This document shows, piece by piece, positions 28,685 to 38,699 of a stretch of 64,000 bases of DNA. The stretch is from Calothrix sp. NIES-4101 (GTDB taxonomy: Bacteria > Cyanobacteriota > Cyanobacteriia > Cyanobacteriales > Nostocaceae). The notes beneath the pieces are model-generated. The model was not told the DNA's origin. It searched no databases and was given only the letters and a program-made list of their open reading frames with translations. Position numbers and translations under genes: made by a program. Position 1 is the first letter of the stretch; the number at the start of each line of letters is the position of its first letter. The stretch is taken from positions 372,001-436,000 of the forward strand of contig AP018280.1 in the NCBI GenBank assembly GCA_004296455.1, given 5' to 3'.

Positions 28685-29047
28685 TTAAATATCAACATAG
28701 ACTTTCACAGCCGCAACAGCAATTAACATATCATCGTTTTTATCATTAAGAACTGGGATTGCTCGACCTTGAACCACCATCCCTCCAGTTTCCAGAATCA
28801 ATGTTTTTTGCCCGAATGGCAAGACTGCTAATACCTCCTCTATACGAACCTGTTCTGGGTTGGGAACTGCAACCTGTACTTCAATAATCATTTGATTTGG
28901 GTCATCTAAACCAGCGACTTCCCAAATACCCAGAAGAGCATTGTTCGCGATCGCATTTCGCACGGCTCTTGCAGCTGCTACGGTCGGTTTTTGCCCATGC
29001 TGATCAATACCCATTCCCATCTCGATGATAAAACACTTACGAGCCAC
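28685..29047 (-). CDS. Lin0512-family protein
   Basis: A 120-residue small enzyme-like protein of the Lin0512 family. Visible are the Met-rich start MARKCFIIEMGMGIDQHGQ, ARAVRNAIANNALLG, and the end AVAAVKVYVDI. Family function is not established; members occur across bacteria. It lies alone on the minus strand between comB and the kinase region. Confidence 0.85.
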   Translation of the reverse strand: MARKCFIIEMGMGIDQHGQKPTVAAARAVRNAIANNALLGIWEVAGLDDPNQMIIEVQVAVPNPEQVRIEEVLAVLPFGQKTLILETGGMVVQGRAIPVLNDKNDDMLIAVAAVKVYVDI

Positions 29048-29228
29048 AATGACCTCGATATCATTTAATTATTTATATTTAAGAGTAAAGGTAAAAGGTA
29101 CCAAAGAAAAAATATTTTGAATTTTCTACTTTCTTGAACTAGAATCGTGCTGGTTGTTGTTAATATCGCTGTAAAAGTTGTCATCTTAATCAATCAAGCT
29201 CAATCACTGAGTTTTATTTTTAGTTAAC

Positions 29229-29822
29229 ATGAATATTAAATTCCTTTTCCAGCCAGCAAATCTCAAATTAATATTAAAGAAGCCTATATTAATTAGTGCC
29301 ATATTTCTGGGAGGTGCTTTTTTAATTTTATATCTTTGCCTCTCAACCAGTTTACTAAGAGCTAGAGTCATTCATGTGGACGATTTAATTAAAAAATTTG
29401 CAGAGCAAGAAGCACAAAATCAGTTAGATACATTTAAAAATCGTCCTATTCAAAAAATCGCTATTCAAAGAGGTTTTAATTCCGATAAAGGACTGGATAC
29501 TCACTGCTCTTCTTGGTCTACTGAAGCTGTTGGTAGTGGTTGGACACAAGATTCCCAAGACCATGATTTTTATGTTGATTATTATGTACCTCCAAGCACA
29601 AAAGCAATAATTTGTACTACGCCAGCATTGGCAGGTGCATTAACTGCTCACAGTGATAAACCTTTTTTGTACGAGGTGTATCCCACTCAATATGGTTTAA
29701 TGATTCGGATTGTTATTGGCATATCTGAAATTAGAGAAGCATGTGAAAAATTAACTGGTAATGTCAATTGTGCTAATTCTCTTTTGAAGCAACAAGCGAT
29801 CGTTCGATATGAACCTTTATAA
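29229..29822 (+). CDS. Unknown single-pass membrane protein
   Basis: A 197-residue protein with an N-terminal membrane helix at about 20-42 (ILISAIFLGGAFLILYLCLS) and an exported domain containing four cysteines (HCSS, IICTT, REACEK, VNCAN), which may make disulfides. No family recognised. It lies upstream of, and in the same orientation as, the transmembrane kinase with a 240-base gap, so a functional link is possible but unproven. Confidence 0.55.
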   Translation: MNIKFLFQPANLKLILKKPILISAIFLGGAFLILYLCLSTSLLRARVIHVDDLIKKFAEQEAQNQLDTFKNRPIQKIAIQRGFNSDKGLDTHCSSWSTEAVGSGWTQDSQDHDFYVDYYVPPSTKAIICTTPALAGALTAHSDKPFLYEVYPTQYGLMIRIVIGISEIREACEKLTGNVNCANSLLKQQAIVRYEPL

Positions 29823-30062
29823 ATAAAAAATTAATGGTTTGTAGAGATTTGGGATTTATGGTACGATACAACCTATAAACAATAGCAATTTCTCGTAGTT
29901 ACTGTACTATCTCTAAAGTTAGAAAATAGTATAGTCATAAATTAATGATAAATTAAATTTTTGCTGAATTTGCAATATATAAATAATTATCTCAAATTAT
30001 CTCAAATATTTATTTTGATATTGATTGAGATTGAAACTTAACTATAAACCAAAGTTTGAACG

Positions 30063-32729
30063 ATGCAAGTTTACTGTACTCGTCCACGGGGTAGGGAGCA
30101 ACCTCCGCATATCAACCATGTTGAAGAAGACTATTTAAATAATGGGAAAATGCAGCAGAGATATTGCTCTACTTGCGGAATGCCCTTAATTATCAAAAAT
30201 AGATATGTAGCATTAAGTGAAAAAGGTCAAGGTGGTTTTGGTAGAACCTTTGTTGCTTTAGATTTAGATTCACCCGGAGAAACATTAGCACAAAAACGGT
30301 ACAGAATTCTCAAGCTTTTACATCCAAATACCCAACTATCTCCAGCATCCTTACAATTAGTCGAGCGTTTATTTAAAGAAGAAGCAGAAGTTTTAGAGGA
30401 ATTACGACACAATCAAATTCCTCGCCTTTATGCTTTTTTTGAATTATCAGTAGCAGTTTATTCTGAATATCAGATACAAGATAATTCTCTTTCTACAAAC
30501 AACGAGCAGAAGTTATTTTATTTAGTTCAAGAATATATTCAAGGTCAAGATTTAGAGAAAGAATTATTGCGTTTACGTAGTCAAGAAAACAGAAATTTTT
30601 CCGAAGCAGAAATTTTAGAAGTTTTATCCGAAATCTTAGGAATCTTAAAATTCATTCATGCAAATCCGAAAAAGCCACTAATTCATCGAGATATTAAACC
30701 ATCTAATCTTGTACGCAGTGGGAGAGATAAACAGCTTTATCTAATTGATTTTGGTGCAGTTAAACAGGTTGTACAAGTTGTTGAAGAAGGTGCTGATTCT
30801 AGCGAAACTGTAATTATCTCTCCGGGCTTTTCTCCCCCAGAACAAGTACATGGAAAGACTGTTACATTTACTTCAGATTTATATTCTTTAGCTGCTAGTT
30901 GTGTATGTTTGCTAACTGGTGCAAATCCCCATACTTTTGACATTCCCTTTAATTTAGAAAAATGGAAAACATCTGCAAATATTAGCCCCAAATTGGTCAA
31001 AGTTCTGAATAAAATGTTAGAACCAGACCCCAAAAACCGCTATCAATCTGCTGATGAGGTACTTACCGCTTTACGTCGTGAAGGTATTCTTGAAGTTGAG
31101 AAATCAAAGGATAAAATAATTTGGTTCTGGGGATTGCTGGGAATTACGGGGTTAGGTACATTGTTAACTTTGATATGGCTACTACTAACTAGTAAAAATC
31201 CAACCCCACCTTTTCCCCCTCTTTCCGCAGAATATTTTACTCGTGGTGAAAAGTCTTTACTAACTCCAGATATTCCTCAACATTTTAAAAATAACCCCTA
31301 CTGTCAGGATGCATTTGCAAAAAAAGATGCAGGTATGAAAGCCTTTGGCGCACAAAATTATCAAAGTGCCGAGAAAAATTTTGAGGAAGCAATTGAATTA
31401 TTTAAAAAAGGGCTGCAAAGTAATCCGAAGACTTGTTATATAGACCCAGAAACAGTCATTTTTTGGAATAATGCGAAGGCAAATAATAACAACAAAGCTC
31501 CATTCACGATCGCTACTGTGATTCCAATCGATGGGAAGCAGGAGGAATTGAAAAAATTTAGCGAACAGTTATTACGGGGTGTTGCTCACCGACAAGGTAA
31601 TTTTAATCAAGTAAATAATCCAACGACTAATAGCACACCAGGTTTAAATGGTCGATTGATGGAAGTTGTAATTGCACGAGATGATAACAGTCAGGAAATT
31701 AGCAAACGAGTTGCAAAACATATTATTAATAATCAAATTCCTGGTGATACTCGATTTAAGGGTCGAAATATTCTCGCAATAGTAGGTAATTTTACAAGTA
31801 AAGTAATTTTAGCTGGGGCAAAGGAATATCATGGCAAAGTAGTTGCTGTTTCTCCCAGCAGTACTGCGGTTCGGCGATTTGAGAAAACACCAGATTCAAA
31901 TTATGAATATAAATTGAGTAAATATGTATTCCGAATTGCTCCGAATGATGCGATCGCAGCTAAGGATTTATCTAAATATATCAAAAATAAAATTAATCAG
32001 AATCCCACAAATAATTCTGGGAAAATCACCGTGTTTTTCAATTCTGAAGAAATATATAGTACGTCATTAAAAGTATCTTTAACCAAAGAATTTGACCCTA
32101 ACAATTTAATGGGTTGCGATTTATTTCAAAAAAATATTCAAAGCTGTATTCCTCTGCTGCAAAATACCAGTTTTTTAATGCTTTCTTTAGGAATTGGTGA
32201 TACAAATCTTGTATTTTCTGCTCTCCAAATCAGCAAAGTCCCATCTCTGGGAGGAGATGCTTTATATAACGATGATAAAATTACTACTGATGATAGTAAC
32301 GCAAATCTCAACGAGAATCTGGCGAATAAAGCCAACAATCTTGTTTTAGCTATACCCTTTGATGTTGAATCTGCACCTGAGTCTTTTAAAGAAGAGTCTA
32401 AACAACTATGGGGAACGCAAAAAGTCGGTTGGAGAACTGCTGCAACTTACGATGCCCTCCAAGTCATTATCGATGGTTTACAACGACAAGGTAATAACCC
32501 CACCCGCCAAGGCTTATATGATGTCTTGAGTTCAAAATCAGCACCCTTTCAATCCTCTGGCGCGACTGGAGAAATTAAATTTGACTATCAGAGCGATCGC
32601 CTAGTAAAACCAGAAGATGACAATAGACTTGGTGTTTTAGTTCAAGTTAGAGATAGTAAATGTAAACCGGAAGACAAGGACGACGGTGTCAAATATCGCT
32701 TTTGTCGCATCGATCATGAAATACCATAA
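30063..32729 (+). CDS. Transmembrane Ser/Thr kinase fused to a periplasmic ligand-binding domain
   Basis: An 888-residue one-protein sensor. Residues 1-45: zinc-ribbon-like start (CSTCGM at 35-40; the first Cys pair seems degenerate, with only Cys5). Residues 48-340: Hanks-type kinase with Gly loop GQGGFGRT (55-62), Lys84 in RILKLL, HRDIKPSN (208-215), DFG (229-231) and SPPEQ (257-261), so the catalytic residues are intact. Residues about 352-376: a single membrane helix. Residues about 410-470: a TPR-like helical unit. Residues about 475-888: a periplasmic binding fold of the branched-chain amino acid (LivJ) type, starting PFTIATVIPIDGK. The arrangement predicts that an external small molecule controls an intracellular kinase. 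Confidence 0.88.
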   Translation: MQVYCTRPRGREQPPHINHVEEDYLNNGKMQQRYCSTCGMPLIIKNRYVALSEKGQGGFGRTFVALDLDSPGETLAQKRYRILKLLHPNTQLSPASLQLVERLFKEEAEVLEELRHNQIPRLYAFFELSVAVYSEYQIQDNSLSTNNEQKLFYLVQEYIQGQDLEKELLRLRSQENRNFSEAEILEVLSEILGILKFIHANPKKPLIHRDIKPSNLVRSGRDKQLYLIDFGAVKQVVQVVEEGADSSETVIISPGFSPPEQVHGKTVTFTSDLYSLAASCVCLLTGANPHTFDIPFNLEKWKTSANISPKLVKVLNKMLEPDPKNRYQSADEVLTALRREGILEVEKSKDKIIWFWGLLGITGLGTLLTLIWLLLTSKNPTPPFPPLSAEYFTRGEKSLLTPDIPQHFKNNPYCQDAFAKKDAGMKAFGAQNYQSAEKNFEEAIELFKKGLQSNPKTCYIDPETVIFWNNAKANNNNKAPFTIATVIPIDGKQEELKKFSEQLLRGVAHRQGNFNQVNNPTTNSTPGLNGRLMEVVIARDDNSQEISKRVAKHIINNQIPGDTRFKGRNILAIVGNFTSKVILAGAKEYHGKVVAVSPSSTAVRRFEKTPDSNYEYKLSKYVFRIAPNDAIAAKDLSKYIKNKINQNPTNNSGKITVFFNSEEIYSTSLKVSLTKEFDPNNLMGCDLFQKNIQSCIPLLQNTSFLMLSLGIGDTNLVFSALQISKVPSLGGDALYNDDKITTDDSNANLNENLANKANNLVLAIPFDVESAPESFKEESKQLWGTQKVGWRTAATYDALQVIIDGLQRQGNNPTRQGLYDVLSSKSAPFQSSGATGEIKFDYQSDRLVKPEDDNRLGVLVQVRDSKCKPEDKDDGVKYRFCRIDHEIP

Positions 32730-33006
32730 AATACATCGCCAAATACATCATCGGTAATGGGTTACACCCCTCATGTCGGAAGTCCAGTGGCAATATATAA
32801 TATATTCTCAGGCAAAACTAATATATCAAGCTTGCGTAACTTATATCATAAGCTTTCTGGCAGTTAGCAAAATATTAGTGCTGGTAGATGCACAAAATCA
32901 TGAAACAGCGAACTGCTCTTGAGAGTGGAATATGTGACTGAATGACCAGATTTAATTGGGATATCACCCCTCGTGTAATTAAATTTTGTAGTTTTATTCT
33001 GAGTTT

Positions 33007-34338
33007 TTAGAAGTTTTGACCTGCGTAAACAGAGCGAACTTCCCCATTACGACGAACAATTGCTTCACCGTTAGCCACATCTACTAACGTCCAGCCACTT
33101 GTACCAATATTTTCACCAATTTCTACCCGGCGAGTAACACCGTTTATTTTGAATAAAGCCGCAGATTTATCACCCAATTCTAATAACCCTTCTAAAGTAT
33201 GAGCCGGGGTATTCATAGGTGCAACAGCTACTTGCTGCTGTTTAGGTGCAACCGCAGTTGCTGTTGGCATTTTGGGTGGGACAGCACGGAAAGGTGCAAT
33301 AGTGATAGTAGGTGCTTTTGGTTGGCTGAGGGTAATTGGCTTGTTTTGTAGTGAGATTGGTTTGAGTGAGGGAATTGTAGGACGTACTGCTGCAAAGACA
33401 TTTAACCGTTTATTTGCTTGATTAACGTTTTTGCCAACATAATTTAGTGCGGGTTTTCCTGTTGCGACTTTCGCTTGATTACCTGATAGCGGATTTCTAC
33501 CAGGAATTGGCGGTAAAGTGCCCCGAACTCCAGGAATGGCTGGGGGTGCATAACGCATTGGTAAAGGTGCTTGATACACGGGAATGTAAATTCGCTCGAC
33601 TACCGTCGTTGAGCGTCCTTGGGCTGGTGTGGCATTATTTGCAGCAAGTGGTGGCGGTAAAGTACCGGAAGCCGAAGTGCTTGCCATTGCCATTGCGACA
33701 GGTTGTTGGTTTACTGCTGCAACTGTATTCAATCCTGGATTCTGCGATTGGCGGTTAGTTTTAGCAGACTGTCTGTCAATTACATCTAGAGCGCCAAGGG
33801 TATAGTCAACTAGTTTTCCTAGTTCTGTATGAGTACCTGTTGTAGTTGTGACTTCTTCTGAAGTCAATAAAGACTGTTGGAAAGACTGGGAGGTAAGACG
33901 ATTGAGCAAACCAGAATTTTGGATAAAAATTATAGATGCAGCTGCAATACCAACAGTTGCCCCCAGACTAAGTAGCTTACCTAACCAACGACGAGGTTGG
34001 CGACGCTGTTTAATAACAGTTTTGGGTATGGTTTTTTCAGTCACAACTGGACTGATATGTTGCTTCTTGACTTGATTAACCTTAACAGCCGTCTGTGTTG
34101 GTAAAATATCGGTTTCCCGTAAACCAACGTTTGGTATTTTTACCGATTGTAGGCGAACAAATTCCGGTTCAATTGTTTGTACTGGTATATTACCCCGACC
34201 ATCCAGAATGCGATCGACATCGGCGAAAAGTTCGTCCATCAAGCCATCAGCATAAGCGTCTATTGACCAAGGTTCGCTGACGATAAGGTCGTCTGATGGT
34301 TCTGAAAGAAGAATTTGGGTGCTGGCTTTGGTAGACAT
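33007..34338 (-). CDS. Bitopic membrane protein with C-terminal PilP/GspC-like domain
   Basis: A 443-residue protein that I recognise only in part. Residues 1-110 are an acidic/polar cytoplasmic part, then a membrane helix at about 120-138 (LLSLGATVGIAAASIIFIQ). A long Pro/Ala/Gln-rich linker with PIPGR and PPIP runs follows, then a compact domain at about 381-443 (EGLLELGDKSAALFKI, ending RSVYAGQNF). That end resembles the HR/PilP and GspC periplasmic domains, which link inner-membrane pilus or secretion platforms to the outer-membrane secretin. No pilus genes adjoin. Confidence 0.6.
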   Translation of the reverse strand: MSTKASTQILLSEPSDDLIVSEPWSIDAYADGLMDELFADVDRILDGRGNIPVQTIEPEFVRLQSVKIPNVGLRETDILPTQTAVKVNQVKKQHISPVVTEKTIPKTVIKQRRQPRRWLGKLLSLGATVGIAAASIIFIQNSGLLNRLTSQSFQQSLLTSEEVTTTTGTHTELGKLVDYTLGALDVIDRQSAKTNRQSQNPGLNTVAAVNQQPVAMAMASTSASGTLPPPLAANNATPAQGRSTTVVERIYIPVYQAPLPMRYAPPAIPGVRGTLPPIPGRNPLSGNQAKVATGKPALNYVGKNVNQANKRLNVFAAVRPTIPSLKPISLQNKPITLSQPKAPTITIAPFRAVPPKMPTATAVAPKQQQVAVAPMNTPAHTLEGLLELGDKSAALFKINGVTRRVEIGENIGTSGWTLVDVANGEAIVRRNGEVRSVYAGQNF

Positions 34339-34673
34339 AGCGACTATAATTATTGCTTTTAGCTTGGCTTGGATTCTTTTCCCCTACAGTCAATCAATAT
34401 TAATAAACAATTAATAAACATTGATTATTTTGATACTGTGCTGGGACTGCGGATTAAGTATCCAAATTTTTGTTTATTGGAGATTAAAGTAATCTGTGAA
34501 TCTGTATTAAATTAAACTGATTTTACCACTTTCACCAGGGTGAAAACCCTGAGACAAGATTGAGTCACCTGTGGAAATTGCGGAGAAAAGCAAGGATAAA
34601 TTTGCTTCACTCAGAGCATAATCACCCTTAGATATATACACTACTACTATAATCGCACTTCATGAAGTTTGTT
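34339..34673. other. gap between the PilP-like gene and mnmG with a hairpin
   Basis: A 335-base gap. CAGGGT/ACCCTG with a GAAA tetraloop (34536-34551) is a stable small hairpin 120 bases beyond the mnmG stop and may end its transcript. Nothing else recognised. Confidence 0.4.
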
Positions 34674-36596
34674 TTAAGCTAATGTGGAAAACTCGCTGTG
34701 TGACTGAGTTTTACGAATTTCTAAGTGAATTAGTAGGGCATTGACATCAGCTGGGTTGACTCCACCGATACGGGCTGCTTGACCAATGGTTAGTGGTTTA
34801 ACTTTGCTTAATTTTTCTCGCGCCTCCTTTGATAGAGTATCAATCGCTGCATAATTTAGATCAGCAGGTAATTGACGGTTCGCTTGACGGGCAATCTGTT
34901 CAATTTGGCTTTGTTGACGTGCCAGATAACCTGAATATTTGATGTCAATTTCTGCTCCTTCTCTCTCTGCACGGTTGAGTGAGGGATTACCAAGTTCATA
35001 TTTATCGAGGTCAACATAATGGAAACCGGGGCGACGCAGCAAGTCTGCAAGGGTAATAGAACCTTTGATTGCTTGTTGGGTAGCGGCAAATATTGCTTTA
35101 CCTTGATTGTCGTTTTCCTTGATGCGGGTAGTGTGAAGTCGTTCTTTTTCGGCAGTAATATTTGCTTGTTTGCGGGTGTAGAGTTCCCAGCGACGATCGC
35201 CAATTAAACCTATTTCTCGCCCTAAAGGTGTTAAACGTTGGTCAGCATTGTCGGAACGTAAAATTAAGCGATATTCCGAACGACTTGTGAGCATTCGGTA
35301 GGGTTCGCGCAAATCTTTGGTACAGAGGTCATCTACCAAAGTCCCAATATAACTTTGCTCGCGGGGAAATATAATCATTTCCTCATCCCGCGCAAACCGA
35401 GCGGCATTAATTCCAGCAACAATTCCCTGGGCGGCGGCTTCTTCATAGCCAGTGGTGCCGTTTACTTGCCCCGCACAAAATAATCCGGCAATTTTCTTAG
35501 TCATTAAGGTAGGGAAACACTGCGTCGCGGGTAAATAATCGTATTCCACCGCATAAGCTGGGCGTAGCATCACACAACTTTCCAAACCAGGGAGCGATCG
35601 CAACAGTTGGAGTTGGAGATTTTCTGGTAAACCTGTGGAAAATCCCTGTATGTAAAGTTCGGGTATATCTCGACCTTCCGGTTCAATGAAGATTTGATGA
35701 CTATCCTTATCCGCAAATCTGACAATTTTATCTTCAATACTCGGACAGTAGCGTGGGCCTTTTGCTTCTACCCAACCACCGTATACGGGTGACAAATGTA
35801 AATTTTCTCGAATTAGACGATGGGTTTCGGGGGTAGTTCTAGTCATGTGACAGGGGATTTGTTCCCTTTCTACCCAAACTTCTGGGTCAAAACTAAACCA
35901 ACGTACCTCGTCATCACCGGGCTGAAGTTGCATTTTGCTGTAATCAACGGAGCGTTTATCAACCCGCGCCGGTGTCCCAGTTTTTAGCCTTCCGGTTTCA
36001 AAACCAAGTTTGTTAAGAGTTTCTGTCAAACCTTCAGCCGCAAACTCTCCTGCACGTCCAGCAGCCATCGATTTGTTACCAACCCAAATGCGACCGCCTA
36101 AAAAAGTACCTGTTGTTAAAATGACAGCTTTACAAGCAAAAGCTACGCCAAAGTAAGTTTGAACACCAACAATTTCGTCATTTTTTCCTAAAACTAAATC
36201 CGTCACCATGCTTTCGCGAACCATAAGGTTTTCCTGGTTCTCGATAATTCCCTTCATTATTGCCGCATATTCACGTTTATCAGTTTGGGCACGCAATGCC
36301 CACACTGCTGGTCCCCTGGAAGAATTGAGGATACGTTTTTGTAGGTAAGTACGGTCTGCCATCTTGCCAATTTCCCCACCCAAGGCATCAACTTCGTGTG
36401 TCAATTGGGACTTAGCAGGGCCACCCACAGCCGGGTTACAAGGTTGCCAAGCAATTTTATCTAAATTAAGGGTCAATAGGAGAGTGCGACAACCAAGACG
36501 TGCTGTAGCGAGTGCAGCTTCACAACCTGAGTGACCCGCACCAACGACGATAACATCAAAAGCGTCTTGGAATTCTACAGAATTGTGCATGGTCAT
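34674..36596 (-). CDS. mnmG: tRNA uridine-5-carboxymethylaminomethyl modification enzyme MnmG (GidA)
   Basis: FAD-dependent enzyme of 640 residues that works with the GTPase MnmE to modify the wobble U34 of several tRNAs. Signatures are the FAD site [39 protein letters not shown], and [19 protein letters not shown]. The C-terminal domain ends [20 protein letters not shown]. Two ATGs lie two codons apart at the start. It stands alone. Confidence 0.97.
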   Translation of the reverse strand: MTMHNSVEFQDAFDVIVVGAGHSGCEAALATARLGCRTLLLTLNLDKIAWQPCNPAVGGPAKSQLTHEVDALGGEIGKMADRTYLQKRILNSSRGPAVWALRAQTDKREYAAIMKGIIENQENLMVRESMVTDLVLGKNDEIVGVQTYFGVAFACKAVILTTGTFLGGRIWVGNKSMAAGRAGEFAAEGLTETLNKLGFETGRLKTGTPARVDKRSVDYSKMQLQPGDDEVRWFSFDPEVWVEREQIPCHMTRTTPETHRLIRENLHLSPVYGGWVEAKGPRYCPSIEDKIVRFADKDSHQIFIEPEGRDIPELYIQGFSTGLPENLQLQLLRSLPGLESCVMLRPAYAVEYDYLPATQCFPTLMTKKIAGLFCAGQVNGTTGYEEAAAQGIVAGINAARFARDEEMIIFPREQSYIGTLVDDLCTKDLREPYRMLTSRSEYRLILRSDNADQRLTPLGREIGLIGDRRWELYTRKQANITAEKERLHTTRIKENDNQGKAIFAATQQAIKGSITLADLLRRPGFHYVDLDKYELGNPSLNRAEREGAEIDIKYSGYLARQQSQIEQIARQANRQLPADLNYAAIDTLSKEAREKLSKVKPLTIGQAARIGGVNPADVNALLIHLEIRKTQSHSEFSTLA

Positions 36597-36767
36597 ACTA
36601 TAAGGACAGCAGGCTTACGGATATGTAAATATTAACCGAATACAGTACATGATTGCATTTTGCATTCAGAATCTTTAATGATGACGAAGTTCGGTTGAAG
36701 TTTGAGCGATCGCTTTCAGGCTGCGAGAAAATCAAAAGGGCTAAAAAAATACTGAATCCAAATCTTT

Positions 36768-37277
36768 ATGTCTTACCTCCCACACCCTGATTCATCATCC
36801 AGAGTAGTCAACTGTGCAATCATCACTGTGAGTGATACTCGCACCAGGGAAACCGATAAAAGTGGTCAATTAATCCGCAAATTATTAGAAAATGTCAATC
36901 ATCAAGTCACTGCTTACAGAATTATTCCAGATGAACCCGCAGACATTACAACTGCAATCCAAAAATTAAAAACAGATGATAATGTTGAGGCAATTATTCT
37001 CAATGGTGGTACTGGAATCGCATCTAGAGATACAACCTATGATGCGATCGAGAAAATATTAGAAAAAACCTTGCCCGGTTTTGGTGAAATTTTCCGATTT
37101 TTAAGCTATCAAGAAATTGGTTCCCGTGCGATCGCATCGCGTGCAGTTGCGGGAGTTTATCAAGGCAAATTGATTTTTTCACTTCCAGGTTCGAGCAATG
37201 CTGTGGCTTTAGCAATGGAAAAGTTAATTTTACCTGAACTCGTTCATTTAGTAGGACAGATAACAGGGATTAAATGA
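36768..37277 (+). CDS. moaB: Molybdenum cofactor biosynthesis protein MoaB
   Basis: A 169-residue molybdopterin-binding (MoaB/MogA) protein. Visible: NCAIITVSDTRTRETDKSG, IILNGGTGIASRDTTYDAI, and the LPGSSNAVALAMEKLILPEL ending. It adenylylates molybdopterin or acts in its sorting. The ATG at 36768 is well placed. The sequence after it stays open for another 180 bases in another frame (see findings). Confidence 0.95.
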   Translation: MSYLPHPDSSSRVVNCAIITVSDTRTRETDKSGQLIRKLLENVNHQVTAYRIIPDEPADITTAIQKLKTDDNVEAIILNGGTGIASRDTTYDAIEKILEKTLPGFGEIFRFLSYQEIGSRAIASRAVAGVYQGKLIFSLPGSSNAVALAMEKLILPELVHLVGQITGIK

Positions 37278-37461
37278 AGCATTAATAGTTGTTGACATTA
37301 CTAAACTGGTAGGTAATACTGATTTACGCCGCAATCAGGCAAATACAGCCCCAGAATGCATATCAGAAACTAATGATCAAGATTGTACGGGGATTATGGC
37401 AAGCTTTGGTATTCCTTTTAGCGGCAAAACAACCGTACAACAAACTTTTTTTTAGCGTCAA

Positions 37462-38643
37462 GTGAAGCAAATGATTTTTCAATGGCAACGCTGGTTGGCA
37501 ATGTCAGTAATTTTTTTATTTACATTCAGTTTATCCATTGGTTTGAGTCAAGTTTTAGCAGCACCAAATCCCAGCAATACATATGTTTGGGATATTCCAG
37601 CTTGGATGCCAAAACCAATAGTACCAATTGATAACCCAATGACAGCAGAAAATGTAGAACTTGGTCGTCATTTATTTTACGAAAAACGCCTTTCGGTTAA
37701 CAATGAATTTTCCTGTGCTTCCTGTCATATTCAAGCACTAGCATTTACCGATGGAAAAGCTGTTGCCGTTGGTGCTACAGGAGAACAGCACCCTCGAAGC
37801 TCCATGAGTCTGGCAAATATCGCATACAATTCTGTCCTGACTTGGGCACATCCAGGGATGAAAAAACTCGAAGTCCAAGCTTTAGTCCCGATGTTTGGAG
37901 AACGTCCAGTAGAGATGGGATTGAGGGGGAAGGAAAAAGATATCTTAAAAATGTTGCGAGAAGATAAAACTTATCAACAATTATTTGCTGCTGCTTTTGG
38001 GCGGGGTGATAATAATATCAATCTCAAGAATTTAACCAAAGCTTTAGCATCATTTCAACGGAGTTTAATTTCGGTTAATTCGCCTTACGATGAATATCGC
38101 TATGGGAATGATAAAAATGCAATTTCTGCGGCAGCAAAACGAGGAGAAAGATTATTTAATAGTGAGCGTTTAGAATGCTTTCACTGTCACGGAGGCTTGA
38201 ATTTTAGTGATTCCATTAAACACGAGCGATTGGCATTTGAAGAAATCGCTTTTCACAATACAGGACTTTATAATATTGACGGTAAAGGTGCATACCCAAG
38301 TAATAATACAGGCATACATGAAATTACTCGCAAATCGGCAGATATGGGCAAGTTTAAAGCTCCTACCTTGCGAAATATTGCTTTAACTGCACCCTATATG
38401 CATGATGGTAGTATTGCAACTCTAGAAGAAGTTATTGACCATTATGCGGCAGGTGGCAGAACTATTACTAGCGGTAAATTTGCCGGAGTAGGAAGCAAAA
38501 ACCCCCTCAAGAGCAATTTCGTTTCGGGATTTAAATTGAATTCTCAGGAAAAGCAGGATTTGATTGAGTTTCTAAAAAGTTTGACGGATGAAGAATTTGT
38601 TAAGAATCCAGCCTTTAGTGACCCAAATATTGGTGTACATTAA
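37462..38643 (+). CDS. Di-haem cytochrome c peroxidase / MauG family
   Basis: A secreted 393-residue protein with signal peptide (LAMSVIFLFTFSLSIGLSQVLAAP) and two haem c motifs, CASCH at 85-89 and CFHCH at 239-243. These are the two-domain layout of the bacterial peroxidase family. KAPTLRNIALTAPYMHDGSIAT carries the second-haem region. Predicted to reduce H2O2 in the periplasm or to oxidise proteins as in MauG. The GTG at 37462 overlaps the stop of a small upstream frame; an ATG nine bases later is an alternative. The -LAA- cut site suggests cleavage near residue 34. Confidence 0.9.
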   Translation: MKQMIFQWQRWLAMSVIFLFTFSLSIGLSQVLAAPNPSNTYVWDIPAWMPKPIVPIDNPMTAENVELGRHLFYEKRLSVNNEFSCASCHIQALAFTDGKAVAVGATGEQHPRSSMSLANIAYNSVLTWAHPGMKKLEVQALVPMFGERPVEMGLRGKEKDILKMLREDKTYQQLFAAAFGRGDNNINLKNLTKALASFQRSLISVNSPYDEYRYGNDKNAISAAAKRGERLFNSERLECFHCHGGLNFSDSIKHERLAFEEIAFHNTGLYNIDGKGAYPSNNTGIHEITRKSADMGKFKAPTLRNIALTAPYMHDGSIATLEEVIDHYAAGGRTITSGKFAGVGSKNPLKSNFVSGFKLNSQEKQDLIEFLKSLTDEEFVKNPAFSDPNIGVH

Positions 38644-38699
38644 TCTGGATTAGAGAACAATATTTATTGAAAGTGGAAACCAAGTCCACCTCAACCGCT

